Part shown: positions 43,301 through 53,461 of the stretch, piece by piece
Layout of the letters: each line of letters begins with the position of its first letter
How positions within the stretch are numbered: the stretch's first letter is position 1
Assembly: GCF_039535095.1 (NCBI RefSeq)
Contig: NZ_BAAAWN010000001.1
Location: 4,774,001 to 4,838,000, forward strand
From: Arthrobacter ramosus
Lineage (GTDB): Bacteria; Actinomycetota; Actinomycetes; Actinomycetales; Micrococcaceae
Direction: 5' to 3'
DNA: 64,000 nt
The notes under the pieces: generated by a model
What the model was told of the DNA's origin: nothing
Seen by the model: the letters and a program-made list of their open reading frames with translations, nothing else
Database searches by the model: none
Made by a program: the position numbers and the translations under genes

Positions 43301-45031
43301 ATGGCTTCCCCCCAGGCTTCCGAGGGCAAGGCCCTGCCTCCGGAACTCCCCCTCATCATGCGTTACGCGGCGCGGTCCGACGTCGGGCGTGTCCGCTCGA
43401 AGAACGACGACTCCGCGTATGCCGGCCGGCACCTTGCCGTCGTCGCGGACGGCATGGGCGGGCACGCGGGCGGGGACGTCGCCTCAGCCTCCACCGTGCT
43501 GGACATGATCCACCTCGATCACGATTCCTACCCGGACGGCGCGGAAACAGTCCTGGCAGACGAAATCCAGACCGCCAATTCCCTCCTCTCCGAGCTCGTC
43601 CACGTAGACCCGAAGCTCGCAGGCATGGGCACCACGGTCACGGCCCTGCTGCTCGAAGGCAGGCGGCTGCACTTCGCGCACATCGGCGATTCCCGCGCCT
43701 ACCGCCTGCGCAATGGCAAATTCGAGCAAATCAGCGTGGACCACACTTTCGTCCAGAGGCTGATCGATGAAGGCCGGCTGCGCCCGGAAGAAGCCGAAAC
43801 ACATCCGCACAAGAACGTCCTCATGCGCGTTCTGGGCGACGTGGACGCCAGCCCCGAACTGGACCTGGACGAGCTCGACGTCGAACCGGGCGAACGCTGG
43901 CTCCTCTGCTCCGATGGCCTGAACTACGTCCAAGGGGCGGTCGTTGAGCAAGTAGTCCGCGAAACCAAGGACCTTGCCGAATGCGCAGAGCTCCTCGTTG
44001 AGCTCACGCTCGCCAACGGCGCTCCGGATAACGTCACCGTGGTGCTGTTGGAAATCGTCGAAGATACCGGCGACAACCTCAGCACGGCCGCCGTCGACGT
44101 CGTCCAGGAAGCGCCAGCGCTGCCGAAAGCGGCCGAGGCGGGAACGGCCGCGCCGGGCACGGACGATCACGGCAGCGAAGCGAACGCCCCGGCCAAAGAG
44201 TCCGGATCCAACGGCCCCACAGCGGGCCGGGTCACGCGGCCGGAAACACCGTCCGACGCCCGGCCTTCCGCCGCCGCGGCAAGACCCACTGCCGCCACCG
44301 AGCCCGCAGCGGCGGGTCCTGGAAAACCCGCCGGGACTACTGAGCCTCCGACGGCGACAGACCCGCACCTTGGCGAGCACTTGTCGGCGGAGATCCTTCG
44401 CGAAGAACTCGCAAGCCGTCCGCACGAACTGGTCGGCGCGGCCGCGACCGCGGCCGATACGGGTTCGATCCCGACCATAGCCGGACGCAGCGTTGCGCGC
44501 CGGGCTGCCACGGTGCTGACCCACAAGGCTGAACAGGACCGCCAGGATACACAACCGCTTGTCGCGCGGAAGCGGCGCTGGTTGACGCCGGCCATTGCTG
44601 CCGTCCTGGCCATTTTCGTGGTTGCCGGGCTGTGGCTCGGCTATGCGTGGACCCAGACACGCTACTACGTCGGTGAGTCCGACCAGCACGTCGCAATTTT
44701 CAACGGCATTTCCCAGAGCCTTGGCCCGTTCCAGCTCTCGAAGGTAGAGGCCACGACGAACATCCGCATGGACTCTTTGCCTCAATACACGCAACAAACC
44801 CTTCGCCAGACCGTTCCGGCACGGGATCTCGCCGATGCCCAGCAGATCGTGAAAAGCCTGCAGGAGAACGGCACCACCGGGCTGCCGGCAAATTGCCCCA
44901 CAGGCTCAGCCAAGCCGACGGCAAGCGCCAGCCCCACGGCAAGCCCCACGCCGGCAAGCGCGACCCCTTCGAACCCGCCAACATCGTCACCCACGTCAAC
45001 GGCGGTCCCTACGTGCGCGGTGTCCCCATGA
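43301..45031 (+). CDS. pstP: PP2C-type Ser/Thr phosphatase PstP
   Basis: 576 aa. Residues about 15-255 are a PPM-family phosphatase with the metal-binding motifs SDVGRVRSKNDDSAYAGRHLAVVADGMGGHAGG, HIGDSRAY and GAPDNVTVVLLEI. Residues 260-415 are a Pro/Ala/Thr-rich linker. One hydrophobic helix (TPAIAAVLAIFVVAGLWLGYAW) lies near residue 440, and the C-terminal part is extracellular, ending in Ser/Thr/Pro repeats. PstP dephosphorylates PknA and PknB and so opposes them. Longer than the mycobacterial protein because of its linker. rodA overlaps its stop. Confidence 0.95.
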   Translation: MASPQASEGKALPPELPLIMRYAARSDVGRVRSKNDDSAYAGRHLAVVADGMGGHAGGDVASASTVLDMIHLDHDSYPDGAETVLADEIQTANSLLSELVHVDPKLAGMGTTVTALLLEGRRLHFAHIGDSRAYRLRNGKFEQISVDHTFVQRLIDEGRLRPEEAETHPHKNVLMRVLGDVDASPELDLDELDVEPGERWLLCSDGLNYVQGAVVEQVVRETKDLAECAELLVELTLANGAPDNVTVVLLEIVEDTGDNLSTAAVDVVQEAPALPKAAEAGTAAPGTDDHGSEANAPAKESGSNGPTAGRVTRPETPSDARPSAAAARPTAATEPAAAGPGKPAGTTEPPTATDPHLGEHLSAEILREELASRPHELVGAAATAADTGSIPTIAGRSVARRAATVLTHKAEQDRQDTQPLVARKRRWLTPAIAAVLAIFVVAGLWLGYAWTQTRYYVGESDQHVAIFNGISQSLGPFQLSKVEATTNIRMDSLPQYTQQTLRQTVPARDLADAQQIVKSLQENGTTGLPANCPTGSAKPTASASPTASPTPASATPSNPPTSSPTSTAVPTCAVSP

Positions 45032-46395
45032 TTCTGGCCATAACCACACCCAAGCCGCGCCGGAACGTCGAGCTCGTCCTGCTGGTCCTTGCCCTTGCCG
45101 TGGGAATCGGCGCCAGCGCCATGGTCGGGCTCAACAGTCCGGCTGCTTTCGACGGCGATTTCTGGTTCCAGTCGAGTCTCTTGATCGTGGCGGCATTCGC
45201 TTTCCACATGATCCTCAGGTTCCGCGCAAAATATGCCGATCCGATCATCCTTCCGATCGTCGTTGCCCTCAACGGCTTGGGACTGGCCCTCATCCATCGC
45301 ATGGACCAGCCAGGCGAGGATACGGGTAATAACCAGTTGCGCTGGACCCTCCTGGCCATGGCCGTCTCAATTGTCGTGATCTGGTTCCTCAAGGACCACC
45401 GCCTCCTTCGCCGCTTCACTTTTATCTCGCTGGCGGCCAGCGCAGTCCTCCTTGTACTGCCGATCGTTCCCGGTATCTCCGCCGGCGAGGTGCTGGGTGC
45501 CAGCGTCTGGATCCGGATCGGTCCCATGACTTTCCAGCCAGGCGAAATCGCCAAGATCACCCTGGCTATATTCTTCGCAGGTTATCTTTCCTCCAACCGG
45601 GACCTCATCCTGCTTGCCGGCCGCAAAATCGGCCCCATGCAATTGCCGCGCTTCAAGGATCTTGGCCCCATGATCACCGCTTGGCTCGTGAGCATCGGCA
45701 TCCTCGTGTTCCAGCGGGACCTTGGCACCTCGATCCTTTTCTTCGGCTTGTTCATCGTGATCATTTACGTGGCAACAAGCCGAATCAGCTGGGTGGTCAT
45801 CGGCGTCATACTGATCCTTGGTGGCGGATTCCTGGCGTCCAGGTTCTTCTCGCACGTCGCATTCCGCCTGGACAGTTGGTGGAACGCCTTCACCCCGGAA
45901 GTCTTCGACCGGTCCCCGGGCGGCAGCGGACAGATCGTCCAAGGCCTCTTCGGCATGGCCGACGGCGGCCTCGGAGGCACAGGGCTCGGACAAGGCAGGC
46001 CGGATCTGGTGCCGTTCGCCAACAGCGACATGATCGTAGCCCTCATCGGTGAGGAACTGGGACTGATCGGTCTCTTTGCCGTCGTGATGCTCTACATGCT
46101 GCTTTTCACCCGCGGGTTCCGGGCGGCTCTTGGCGCGCGGGACGCGTTCGGCAAGCTCTTGGCTTGTGGCCTTTCCTTTGCCATAGCGTTGCAGTGCTTC
46201 GTGGTGATCGGCGGCGTCACGCGGCTGATCCCGTTGACGGGGCTCACCACTCCGTTCCTTGCGGCAGGCGGTTCTTCCTTGCTTGCCAACTGGATCATCG
46301 TGGGCTTGCTGCTCATGATCTCGAACACCGCGCGCGGCCCGGTGGACACTACGCCCAGTACCCATGCCCCCACAGAGGCGGTGCAGACCTCATGA
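45028..46395 (+). CDS. rodA: FtsW/RodA/SpoVE-family peptidoglycan polymerase (RodA)
   Basis: 455-aa SEDS glycosyltransferase that polymerises lipid II with a class B PBP during elongation. About ten hydrophobic helices are seen. SEDS signatures are IRIGPMTFQPGEIAKITLAIFFAGYLS, FQRDLGTSILFFGLF, GLFGMADGGLGGTGLGQGRPDLVPFANSDMIVALIGEELGLIG and RLIPLTGLTTPFLAAGGSSLLANW. The ATG overlaps the pstP stop, and pbpA overlaps its own stop; so RodA and PbpA are made in step. A paralogue of high similarity lies at 58632 in this window. Confidence 0.95.
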   Translation: MILAITTPKPRRNVELVLLVLALAVGIGASAMVGLNSPAAFDGDFWFQSSLLIVAAFAFHMILRFRAKYADPIILPIVVALNGLGLALIHRMDQPGEDTGNNQLRWTLLAMAVSIVVIWFLKDHRLLRRFTFISLAASAVLLVLPIVPGISAGEVLGASVWIRIGPMTFQPGEIAKITLAIFFAGYLSSNRDLILLAGRKIGPMQLPRFKDLGPMITAWLVSIGILVFQRDLGTSILFFGLFIVIIYVATSRISWVVIGVILILGGGFLASRFFSHVAFRLDSWWNAFTPEVFDRSPGGSGQIVQGLFGMADGGLGGTGLGQGRPDLVPFANSDMIVALIGEELGLIGLFAVVMLYMLLFTRGFRAALGARDAFGKLLACGLSFAIALQCFVVIGGVTRLIPLTGLTTPFLAAGGSSLLANWIIVGLLLMISNTARGPVDTTPSTHAPTEAVQTS

Positions 46396-47849
46396 ACCAT
46401 TCCATACGCAATTCGTGGATGGCCGCAGTTGCCATGTTCGCCCTACTCTTTGGCGCGATCAGCTATGTCCAGGTCATCGGCGCCGGCGACCTCAATGACA
46501 ATCCGTGGAACCAGCGCGCCGTCCTGGCGAACTACTGCAACGACCGCGGTGCCATCATCGTGGGCGGCAAGCCAATTGCCGAATCCGTTGCCGGAGACGA
46601 AACCTGCAAGTACCAGCGCAGTTATGCCCAGCCGGAGCTCTATGCGGGGATCACGGGCTACTTCTCCAGGACCTACGGGTCCACCGGGCTTGAGCAGCAG
46701 CTCCGGGATGAGTTGGCCGGCAGCTCCGACCAACTCTTCCTGGACCGTGTGAGCCAGATTTTCCTCGGCAGCCAGCCGAAGGGCGCCTCGGTGGAACTGA
46801 CCCTCGATCCCGTGATCCAGAAGCTCGCCTACGACCTCATTCCCGACGGTCAGCGTGGCTCGATTGTCGTCACCAACCCGAAGACGGGCGCTATCATCGC
46901 CATGGTTTCCAAGCCGTCCTATAATCCCAACCTGATCGCCACGCATGATCCCGCCAAGGAAAAGGCCGGTTACGACCAAATCAACCAGGTCCCCGGCATC
47001 AACCTCAACCAGTCCGTGAGCGGACCCACCGGCGAGCTGTTGGCGCCCGGTTCCGTGTTCAAGCTCGTCGATACCGCGGCTGCCTTGAGCTCCGGGAAGT
47101 ACAACAAGGACAGTGTCTTGCCGAACCCGGACAGCCTGCCCTTGCCCGGTTCGAGCGCCTCGCTGCCCAACTATGCCGGCGGCAACTGCTCAACCCGCAA
47201 CACCGCCGATTTCCCTTTTGCCTTGGAGCAGTCGTGCAACACGCCCTTCGCCAGCATCGCCCTGGACCTGGGCCAGCAAGCCATCGCGGACCAGGCCAGC
47301 AAGTTTGGCTTCGGACAGGATTTCGGGGACCAGCTCAAGCTTCAATCCGCGGTCAGTATCTTCCCCAAGAATCTGGACCAGGCAGCGCTGGCCCAGTCCG
47401 CCGTCGGGCAGCGTGATGTCAGGGCCACTCCGCTGCAAATCGCCATGATGACCGCCGCTATTGCCAATAAGGGCGTCCAGATGAAGCCGAACCTCATCAA
47501 GACTGTGCGGGCACCTGACCTGCGTGTCATCAGCGAGCCCAAGGCCGAGGCGCTGCGTACTTCCACCAGCCCTGATATCGCCAGCCAGATCACACAATGG
47601 ATGACCGACGTCGTATCCAAAGGCATTGCGAGCGGCGCCGCGGTACCGGGAGTCCAGGTGGCAGGCAAGACCGGCACGGCGCAACTCGGCGATTCAGGTT
47701 TGAACAACTCATGGTTTACCGGGTTCGCCCCGGCCGACGACCCGCAGGTAGCCGTCACCATTGTCATGGAAGGCGTTGATGTGTCTACCGGCGCAAAGCT
47801 AACCAGTCCGAACGCGAAGAAGATTTTTGAGGCGGTGTTGAACAAGTGA
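46392..47849 (+). CDS. pbpA: Class B penicillin-binding protein PbpA
   Basis: 485-aa D,D-transpeptidase that cross-links peptidoglycan. It has a single N-terminal membrane anchor ([19 protein letters not shown]), a pedestal domain, and a transpeptidase domain. The active site is complete: Ser221 and Lys224 in GSVFK, SCN in LEQSCNTPF, and Lys426 in KTGTAQ. In mycobacteria PbpA is regulated by PknB. The ATG overlaps the rodA stop by 4 bases. It is the cognate partner of RodA in this operon. Confidence 0.95.
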   Translation: MNHSIRNSWMAAVAMFALLFGAISYVQVIGAGDLNDNPWNQRAVLANYCNDRGAIIVGGKPIAESVAGDETCKYQRSYAQPELYAGITGYFSRTYGSTGLEQQLRDELAGSSDQLFLDRVSQIFLGSQPKGASVELTLDPVIQKLAYDLIPDGQRGSIVVTNPKTGAIIAMVSKPSYNPNLIATHDPAKEKAGYDQINQVPGINLNQSVSGPTGELLAPGSVFKLVDTAAALSSGKYNKDSVLPNPDSLPLPGSSASLPNYAGGNCSTRNTADFPFALEQSCNTPFASIALDLGQQAIADQASKFGFGQDFGDQLKLQSAVSIFPKNLDQAALAQSAVGQRDVRATPLQIAMMTAAIANKGVQMKPNLIKTVRAPDLRVISEPKAEALRTSTSPDIASQITQWMTDVVSKGIASGAAVPGVQVAGKTGTAQLGDSGLNNSWFTGFAPADDPQVAVTIVMEGVDVSTGAKLTSPNAKKIFEAVLNK

Positions 47850-49651
47850 GGCCTACGTCAGGAATCACCCTCGGCGGCAGGTTCCAGCTGACCAGTCGCA
47901 TTGCGATTGGCGGCATGGGAGAGGTCTGGAGGGCCAAGGACCAGATCCTTGGCCGGATCGTCGCCATCAAGGTACTCAAAGAGGAATACACGGGTGACCC
48001 CGGGTTCCTCCAGCGGTTCCGCGCCGAAGCCCGCCACACCGCGTTGCTTAATCACGTGGGGATCGCCAACGTCTTCGACTACGGAGAGGAAGACGGCTCC
48101 GCCTACCTGGTCATGGAATTGGTGCCAGGTCAGCCGCTGAGCAGCATCCTGGAACACGAGCAGGTCCTTTCCCCGGACCGCACCCTGTCCATCATTTCCC
48201 AGACCGCCCGGGCGCTGGCCCCCGCGCATGCCCAGGGCCTGGTGCACCGGGACATCAAACCGGGCAACCTCCTGATCACGCCGGACTTCCGTGTCAAGAT
48301 CACCGACTTCGGTATCGCCCGCCTCGCGGACCAAGTTCCGCTCACGCAGACCGGCCAGGTCATGGGCACGGCCCAGTACCTGGCTCCGGAGCAGGCCACG
48401 GGACAAACGGCCACAGGCGCCTCGGACATATATTCCCTGGGGATTATCGGCTACGAGTGCCTTACAGGGCATCGTCCGTTCTCCGGTGAATCCCAGATCG
48501 CCATTGCGCTGGCCCAGGTCAACGACGCCCCGCCGCCGCTGCCTGAAACCCTGCCCACCCCGATACGCGCCCTGCTGATGTCCATGCTGGCCAAGGATCC
48601 GAAGAACCGTCCTGCAAGTGCCATCAAGCTGGCTGAAGCCGCGGAAGCGATCCGCGCCGGCGATATCGCGACGGCACACGCGGCCGTGCCGGGGATGTTG
48701 CTGTTCGAATCCACCACGGGCCCCATCACTGCGCCTACGGACATTGCCACCGCGCCCACTGGCATTGTCACCTCGCCGTACGGCAGGGAAGCACGGTCGA
48801 CGTCGACGTCGGCGCTCCCGGTGATCGGCGCCGCCGCTGCGGGAGCCGCTGCTGTAGGGGCCGCAGCCGAGGGTGGAAATCCGCTGTCCCGTGCCAATGC
48901 CCTGGCCGCCGAACGCAGTTTGGATCAGGCCGACGAGCACAACCAGTACATCCATGAAGAAGAGGAGTACCAGGAGGAGCCGCAGCGGAAGAAACGCAGC
49001 CCGTGGAGATGGCCGCTCATTGCGCTGATCGTGCTCGTGCTGCTCGCCGTCGTGGGGGCGATCCTGACCCAGTCCGGGCTGTTCTCACCCAGCAGTCCAG
49101 CGCCGGCGAGCAGCACTTCTCCGTCCCAGGTCTCAAGCGCGCCGCCAACCTCGGCAAGTCCGAGCCCCACGGAGACCTCGGCCACCCCGACGCCCACCAC
49201 GCCCACCCCCGAGACCATCAACCTGATCCCGGAGCAGTACAAGGGACAGCCGTACGACAAGGTGCGCTCGGACCTCAATGCACTCGGCCTCGTGGTCAGC
49301 GGTGTCCAGGTCTTCGATCCATCCACGCCCGGGACTGTCATCGACATCAATCCTTCGGGCCCCGTGGCCAAGGGATCGACCATCACGGTGAGCTACTCCA
49401 AGGGACCGCAGATGGTCACAGTGCCGACCATCGGCAAGGGAGCCACCGAATCACAAGTGCAGGCTGCCATCGAAGGTGCGGGCCTGCGCTGGGTGACCGG
49501 AGCCCCCGTTGACGGAGCAACGGGCCAGGCCCCGGGAACATTCGTCAGTTCCGATCCTGCGGCCGGGCAGAAGATCCCCGCCGGGTCCGTCGTGACCTAT
49601 CACCTGTCCAAGTCGGCCACGAACCCGTCTGCTTCTCCTAAGACACCGTAG
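47846..49651 (+). CDS. pknA: Ser/Thr protein kinase PknA with PASTA domains
   Basis: 601 aa. The kinase domain (residues 10-270) has the Gly loop [12 protein letters not shown], the VAIKVLK lysine, Asp136 in [11 protein letters not shown] and an APE-type motif APEQA. A transmembrane helix ([19 protein letters not shown]) lies near residue 395. The outer part has two PASTA units ([20 protein letters not shown] and [20 protein letters not shown]), which bind peptidoglycan fragments. Mycobacterial PknA lacks PASTA domains, so this form is longer. The GTG start overlaps the pbpA stop. Confidence 0.93.
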   Translation: MRPTSGITLGGRFQLTSRIAIGGMGEVWRAKDQILGRIVAIKVLKEEYTGDPGFLQRFRAEARHTALLNHVGIANVFDYGEEDGSAYLVMELVPGQPLSSILEHEQVLSPDRTLSIISQTARALAPAHAQGLVHRDIKPGNLLITPDFRVKITDFGIARLADQVPLTQTGQVMGTAQYLAPEQATGQTATGASDIYSLGIIGYECLTGHRPFSGESQIAIALAQVNDAPPPLPETLPTPIRALLMSMLAKDPKNRPASAIKLAEAAEAIRAGDIATAHAAVPGMLLFESTTGPITAPTDIATAPTGIVTSPYGREARSTSTSALPVIGAAAAGAAAVGAAAEGGNPLSRANALAAERSLDQADEHNQYIHEEEEYQEEPQRKKRSPWRWPLIALIVLVLLAVVGAILTQSGLFSPSSPAPASSTSPSQVSSAPPTSASPSPTETSATPTPTTPTPETINLIPEQYKGQPYDKVRSDLNALGLVVSGVQVFDPSTPGTVIDINPSGPVAKGSTITVSYSKGPQMVTVPTIGKGATESQVQAAIEGAGLRWVTGAPVDGATGQAPGTFVSSDPAAGQKIPAGSVVTYHLSKSATNPSASPKTP

Positions 49652-49705
49652 GACACCATGCCAACCGGACGCTCCACCCCCGCCCACAGAGAGGACAGCA
49701 CTCCA

Positions 49706-51628
49706 ATGACATCCCAGCGCGTCCTCAACGGGCGGTACGAACTCGGTGAATTGCTCGGTCGTGGCGGCATGGCCGATGTCTACAAGGGCATCGACACGGT
49801 GCTCGGACGAACCGTAGCGGTGAAGCTGCTCCGTGCCGATCTTGCCCGCGATCCGCAGTTCCATGCCCGCTTCAAGCGCGAGGCACAGGCAGTGGCGGCC
49901 CTGAACCACTCCTCGATCGTTGCCATCTATGACACCGGCGAGTACACGGTGTCCGGTGGACCGGGCGAGGACGTCCGCGTCCCGTACATCGTGATGGAAT
50001 ACGTGTCCGGCCGGACTGTCCGCGACCTGATCCGTGCCAAGGAACTGGACATCGATCAAGCCATCGAGTTCATCCTTGGCGTCCTTGCCGCGCTGGAGTA
50101 CAGCCACAAGGCCGGGATCGTGCATCGCGACATCAAACCGGCCAACGTCATGGTGACCGGGGAGTCAAACGATGTGAAGGTCATGGACTTCGGAATCGCC
50201 CGGGCGATGGCCGATTCCGCGGCAACCATGACCCAGACGCAGGCCGTCGTTGGTACTGCCCAGTACCTGTCGCCCGAGCAGGCCCTCGGCGAGACCGTGG
50301 ATGCCCGCAGCGATCTGTACTCTGCGGCGTGCCTCCTGTTTGAAATGCTGACGTCCCGCCCCCCGTTCACGGGCGACAGCCCTGTCTCGGTGGCCTACCA
50401 GCACGTCCGCGAGATCCCGGAGCCCGCCAGCACCTTCAATCCGGCCGTTTCGGAGGCACTGGACAGTGTCCTGGCCAAGGGCCTGCAGAAGAATCGGGCC
50501 GATCGTTTCCAGGATGCGGCCGCCTTCCGGCGTGCCTTGCGTGCGGCCAAGAACGGCATTGCAGTCCCGGCCCTTGCTTCCGGAACGCCCACGGACGTCC
50601 AGGACGTGGTGCCGTCGACACGGCAGATTCCCGAACATGGCTTGGTGCGCGGCCTGACGGGCGCCGAATTCCTGGACAGCACTCTGAGCCTAGGATCGGG
50701 CAACGGCCAGGCCGCCGGCGACCAGGACATGCTGGCCCTCCAGGCCGGCGAACCGGAACCTGAAGCAGACCACGACGGCGCCATGCCGCTTGGTTTCGCC
50801 CCTGAACGCGAGCGGACCGCCCGGCAGAAGTCCCGCCGTCGTGCGTGGACCGCGGTGGTGGTTATTTTGGTGCTGCTGGTCTTGGCCGGCGGCGGATTCT
50901 GGGTCTACAGCACGGTGAACCAGAAGCCGGCTCCGCCCGCGTTGATCGCGGTACCGCAGGTCGTCGGTATGAGCGAGGCCACGGCATTGCAGACGCTTTA
51001 CGGCGCCAATCTCAGCCCGGAGTCGCACCATGTCCCGGATGACAAGGTCCCCAAGGGGGCGGTGATCAGCACCGACCCCGGCGTGGGGTCCCAAGTGGCG
51101 CCGAAATCGCAAGTCATGCTGAACGTTTCAGACGGGCCGCTCTCGGCGACTGTCCCGGCAGGCCTGAGCGGCCTCACCGAAGCCGCGGCCCGCGACCTCC
51201 TGCGTCAGGCCGGCCTCGTAGGCGGGTCAAGTACCTTGGCCAATAGTGCGACGGTTCCCGCGGGCTCCGTCATCAGCACCAAACCGGCTTCCGGGGCTGT
51301 GGTTGGGGTGGGCAGCACGGTTGACTTGGTGGTGTCCACGGGCAAGGTATCCGTGCCTCAACTCGTTGGTTTGAGCGAGGCCGATGCCGAAGCGCTGCTC
51401 AAAACGAACGGTCTGGCCATCGCGGTCACCGAACAGGAGAATTCGCAAGTAACCCCAGGCAAGGTGACGAGCCAGGGCGATGCTTTCAATTCCCTCGTGG
51501 AGCAGGGCAAGACCATCAGCGTGATTGTCGCGAAGGCTCCCGTCCCGTCACCGAGTCCCACTCCGACGCCTACGCCGTCTCCGAGCGACACCAAGGGCGG
51601 CGGAGGCTTGGGCGGATTAGGCGGCTAG
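49706..51628 (+). CDS. pknB: Ser/Thr protein kinase PknB with PASTA domains
   Basis: 640 aa. The kinase domain has LGRGGMADVYKG, VAVKLLR, Asp142 in HRDIKPANV, DFG in VMDFGIARA and SPEQALG. A transmembrane helix (RAWTAVVVILVLLVLAGGGFWV) lies near residue 380. Three PASTA units follow (PQVVGMSEATALQTL, PAGLSGLTEAAARDL, PQLVGLSEADAEALL). It senses muropeptides and phosphorylates FHA and division proteins. ATG 49706 follows gaggac; an upstream ATG at 49658 has no clear site. Its TAG stop overlaps the stop of convergent trpG. Confidence 0.94.
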   Translation: MTSQRVLNGRYELGELLGRGGMADVYKGIDTVLGRTVAVKLLRADLARDPQFHARFKREAQAVAALNHSSIVAIYDTGEYTVSGGPGEDVRVPYIVMEYVSGRTVRDLIRAKELDIDQAIEFILGVLAALEYSHKAGIVHRDIKPANVMVTGESNDVKVMDFGIARAMADSAATMTQTQAVVGTAQYLSPEQALGETVDARSDLYSAACLLFEMLTSRPPFTGDSPVSVAYQHVREIPEPASTFNPAVSEALDSVLAKGLQKNRADRFQDAAAFRRALRAAKNGIAVPALASGTPTDVQDVVPSTRQIPEHGLVRGLTGAEFLDSTLSLGSGNGQAAGDQDMLALQAGEPEPEADHDGAMPLGFAPERERTARQKSRRRAWTAVVVILVLLVLAGGGFWVYSTVNQKPAPPALIAVPQVVGMSEATALQTLYGANLSPESHHVPDDKVPKGAVISTDPGVGSQVAPKSQVMLNVSDGPLSATVPAGLSGLTEAAARDLLRQAGLVGGSSTLANSATVPAGSVISTKPASGAVVGVGSTVDLVVSTGKVSVPQLVGLSEADAEALLKTNGLAIAVTEQENSQVTPGKVTSQGDAFNSLVEQGKTISVIVAKAPVPSPSPTPTPTPSPSDTKGGGGLGGLGG

Positions 51629-52266
51629 CGCTGGATCAGGGGGCTCAGGGTGGCTGCACGGGCGGCCGCCCCGGACATCCCGAGTGATTCGAGCCAGTTG
51701 CCGAGCATGAGGTAGCCACCTTCGGTGAGCACCGATTCCGGGTGGAACTGCACACCGCACAGCGGAGCCGAACGGTGCTGCAGGCCCATGACAACCCCGC
51801 TGGCGGTTTCGGCCGTGATTTCCAGAACGTCGGGAATGCTTTCCCGGACAGCCGCCAGGGAGTGGTAGCGGGTGGCCGTCATCGGCGAGGGCAGACCGGC
51901 GAAAACGCTCTTGCCGTCATGCTGCACAGGTGATGTCTTGCCGTGCATCAGCTCTGGTGCGTGGGTGACAGTCCCGCCGTAGGCTTCGGCCAGCGCCTGG
52001 TGTCCGAGGCAGACCCCGAACATCGGCTTGTTGTTGTCTCCGCACCACTTGATCAGCTCAATGCAGACGCCGGCTTCGGCTGGGGTGCCTGGGCCGGGGG
52101 AGATCAGCACGCCGTCGCGCGCGTCCGCCAGTTCGATCGCCTCGGCGAGGGTGACGTCGTCGTTCCGGACCACTGTGGTTTCCGCACCGAGTTCCTGCAA
52201 GTAGCCGACCAGGGTGTAGACGAAGCTGTCGTAGTTGTCCACGACGAGGATTTTTGTTGTGCTCAT
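51625..52266 (-). CDS. trpG: Glutamine amidotransferase of anthranilate/aminodeoxychorismate synthase (TrpG/PabA)
   Basis: 213 aa; supplies ammonia from glutamine to chorismate-using synthases for tryptophan or folate. The triad is present: Cys in GVCLGHQALAE, and His-Glu in CGVQFHPESVL. The N-terminal oxyanion segment is GVLISPGPGTP. In this conserved neighbourhood a single trpG/pabA may serve both pathways. The stop overlaps the pknB stop, and the ATG overlaps the stop of a 56-aa membrane protein by 4 bases, so it belongs to the sortase unit. Confidence 0.93.
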   Translation of the reverse strand: MSTTKILVVDNYDSFVYTLVGYLQELGAETTVVRNDDVTLAEAIELADARDGVLISPGPGTPAEAGVCIELIKWCGDNNKPMFGVCLGHQALAEAYGGTVTHAPELMHGKTSPVQHDGKSVFAGLPSPMTATRYHSLAAVRESIPDVLEITAETASGVVMGLQHRSAPLCGVQFHPESVLTEGGYLMLGNWLESLGMSGAAARAATLSPLIQR

Positions 52267-52433
52267 GGCTGCTTTGCTGAACCAATCGTTGAGTCGGTGA
52301 AGGTAGTGAACTGTGACATCCAGGGGAAGAGGAACTGGACCATCAGGACAAGCGCGCATGCCACGAGGGCCGCTGATGTCAGGATACGCACCCAAAGGGG
52401 TCCCGGAAGGTGGCGAAAAATCCATCCGTACAT
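52263..52433 (-). CDS. 56-aa single-helix membrane protein between sortase and trpG
   Basis: An open frame of 57 codons with ATG 52431-52433. It encodes a short basic N-terminus (MYGWIFRHLPGP), a single hydrophobic helix (ILTSAALVACALVLMVQFLFPW) and a polar tail (TTFTDSTIGSAKQP). gggaaggg lies 6 bases upstream, inside the 3' end of the sortase gene. The start is 4 bases after the sortase stop, and the stop overlaps the trpG ATG by 4 bases. This tight fit and the hydrophobic profile argue for a real gene. Function unknown; it may be a partner of the sortase or the divisome. Confidence 0.8.
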   Translation of the reverse strand: MYGWIFRHLPGPLWVRILTSAALVACALVLMVQFLFPWMSQFTTFTDSTIGSAKQP

Positions 52434-52436
52434 GGC

Positions 52437-53285
52437 TTAACCCTTCCCGCGCGTCTGGGCGACTTGCTTGGCGATCTCCTGCGGTGGGCCGGCGGAGGCG
52501 GGTTGCCAGCTTTCCAGCAAGGAGTACGCGATGATGCGTTCTTCCGCACCGAAGCGCGGATTGCAGCTGGTCATGGTCAGGTAGCTTTCGGTAGGCGTCG
52601 CGCCGGGCTGTGTGGGGACCGGAAGAAGGACGTCCGTCCGCGAAGGCAGCACGATCTGGTTGTTACGGAAAACGTACGTGTAGTAACCGTCTTTGGTCTG
52701 CACATAGATCTTGTCGCCCGGTACCAGGAGATGGATGTTGTCCAGCACCGCGCCATGGGTCTGGCGGTGTCCCGCGACGGCGAAGTTGCCCGGGGCTCCG
52801 GGCATGCTGGTGGTCCCGTAGTGGCCGAGGCCCAGCGTGTCCAGAATGTCTGAGCCGGTTCCCTCGATGATGGGCCGCGAATAGTCCGGGCCGAACCGCG
52901 GAATGTACATGATGCCGATCATGCCGCCGTGCTCGGGAGCCTCGGCAACCACGGGCTTCCCGTAGTCGGGCGGTGCAGCAGGGTTGGCAGGGGCAACCGG
53001 CGCCACAGGTCCCGCAAAACTCTTCGCAAAACCCTGGACGGCCTGGCTTTGCTTGGCATCGGCTTCGACGTTGGTCCACCACAGCTCCCAGGCCACGAAG
53101 AGCAACAGGATGAGTCCCGCGGTGAGGAGCAGCTCGCCCACGATCTGGACGACCTTGCGCACTATGTCGCCCGTGCTGGGCCGCCCCGTGCGCCTCGCCG
53201 AGCGCGGCCGGCGGGGACCCTCCGCGCCGGTTCCTGTGCCGTCGTCCGGCACGGCAGCGGCTTGCTGCGTCTGCTGCTGCGCCAC
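52437..53285 (-). CDS. Class E sortase
   Basis: 282-aa transpeptidase that attaches proteins to the cell wall. The N-terminus is basic and cytoplasmic (RRPRSARRTGRPST), followed by one hydrophobic anchor (LLLTAGLILLLFVAWELWW). The catalytic His is in AGHRQTH and the catalytic Cys in LTMTSCNP. The essential Arg lies in GAEERIIAY. Class E sortases prefer LAxTG signals; no such substrate gene lies in the window. First gene of a minus-strand unit sortase-56 aa protein-trpG, divergent from crgA. In Mycobacterium a different gene (DUF881) occupies this place. Confidence 0.92.
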   Translation of the reverse strand: MAQQQTQQAAAVPDDGTGTGAEGPRRPRSARRTGRPSTGDIVRKVVQIVGELLLTAGLILLLFVAWELWWTNVEADAKQSQAVQGFAKSFAGPVAPVAPANPAAPPDYGKPVVAEAPEHGGMIGIMYIPRFGPDYSRPIIEGTGSDILDTLGLGHYGTTSMPGAPGNFAVAGHRQTHGAVLDNIHLLVPGDKIYVQTKDGYYTYVFRNNQIVLPSRTDVLLPVPTQPGATPTESYLTMTSCNPRFGAEERIIAYSLLESWQPASAGPPQEIAKQVAQTRGKG

Positions 53286-53461
53286 TGGATCTCCTCTTTA
53301 CAGGCGCGGATGCCCGACGACGAGCAGTCTCCGAAATCCGGCTAGACTTGACTGCTAGAACGAACCCCGGAATTGCCGCGCGCGTTGACCGCTGGAATTT
53401 TCCTTCCTGCAGGATATCAAGCTGGCGCGTGGCCTTTCATTCAGCCGGCCAAGGAGGATCC

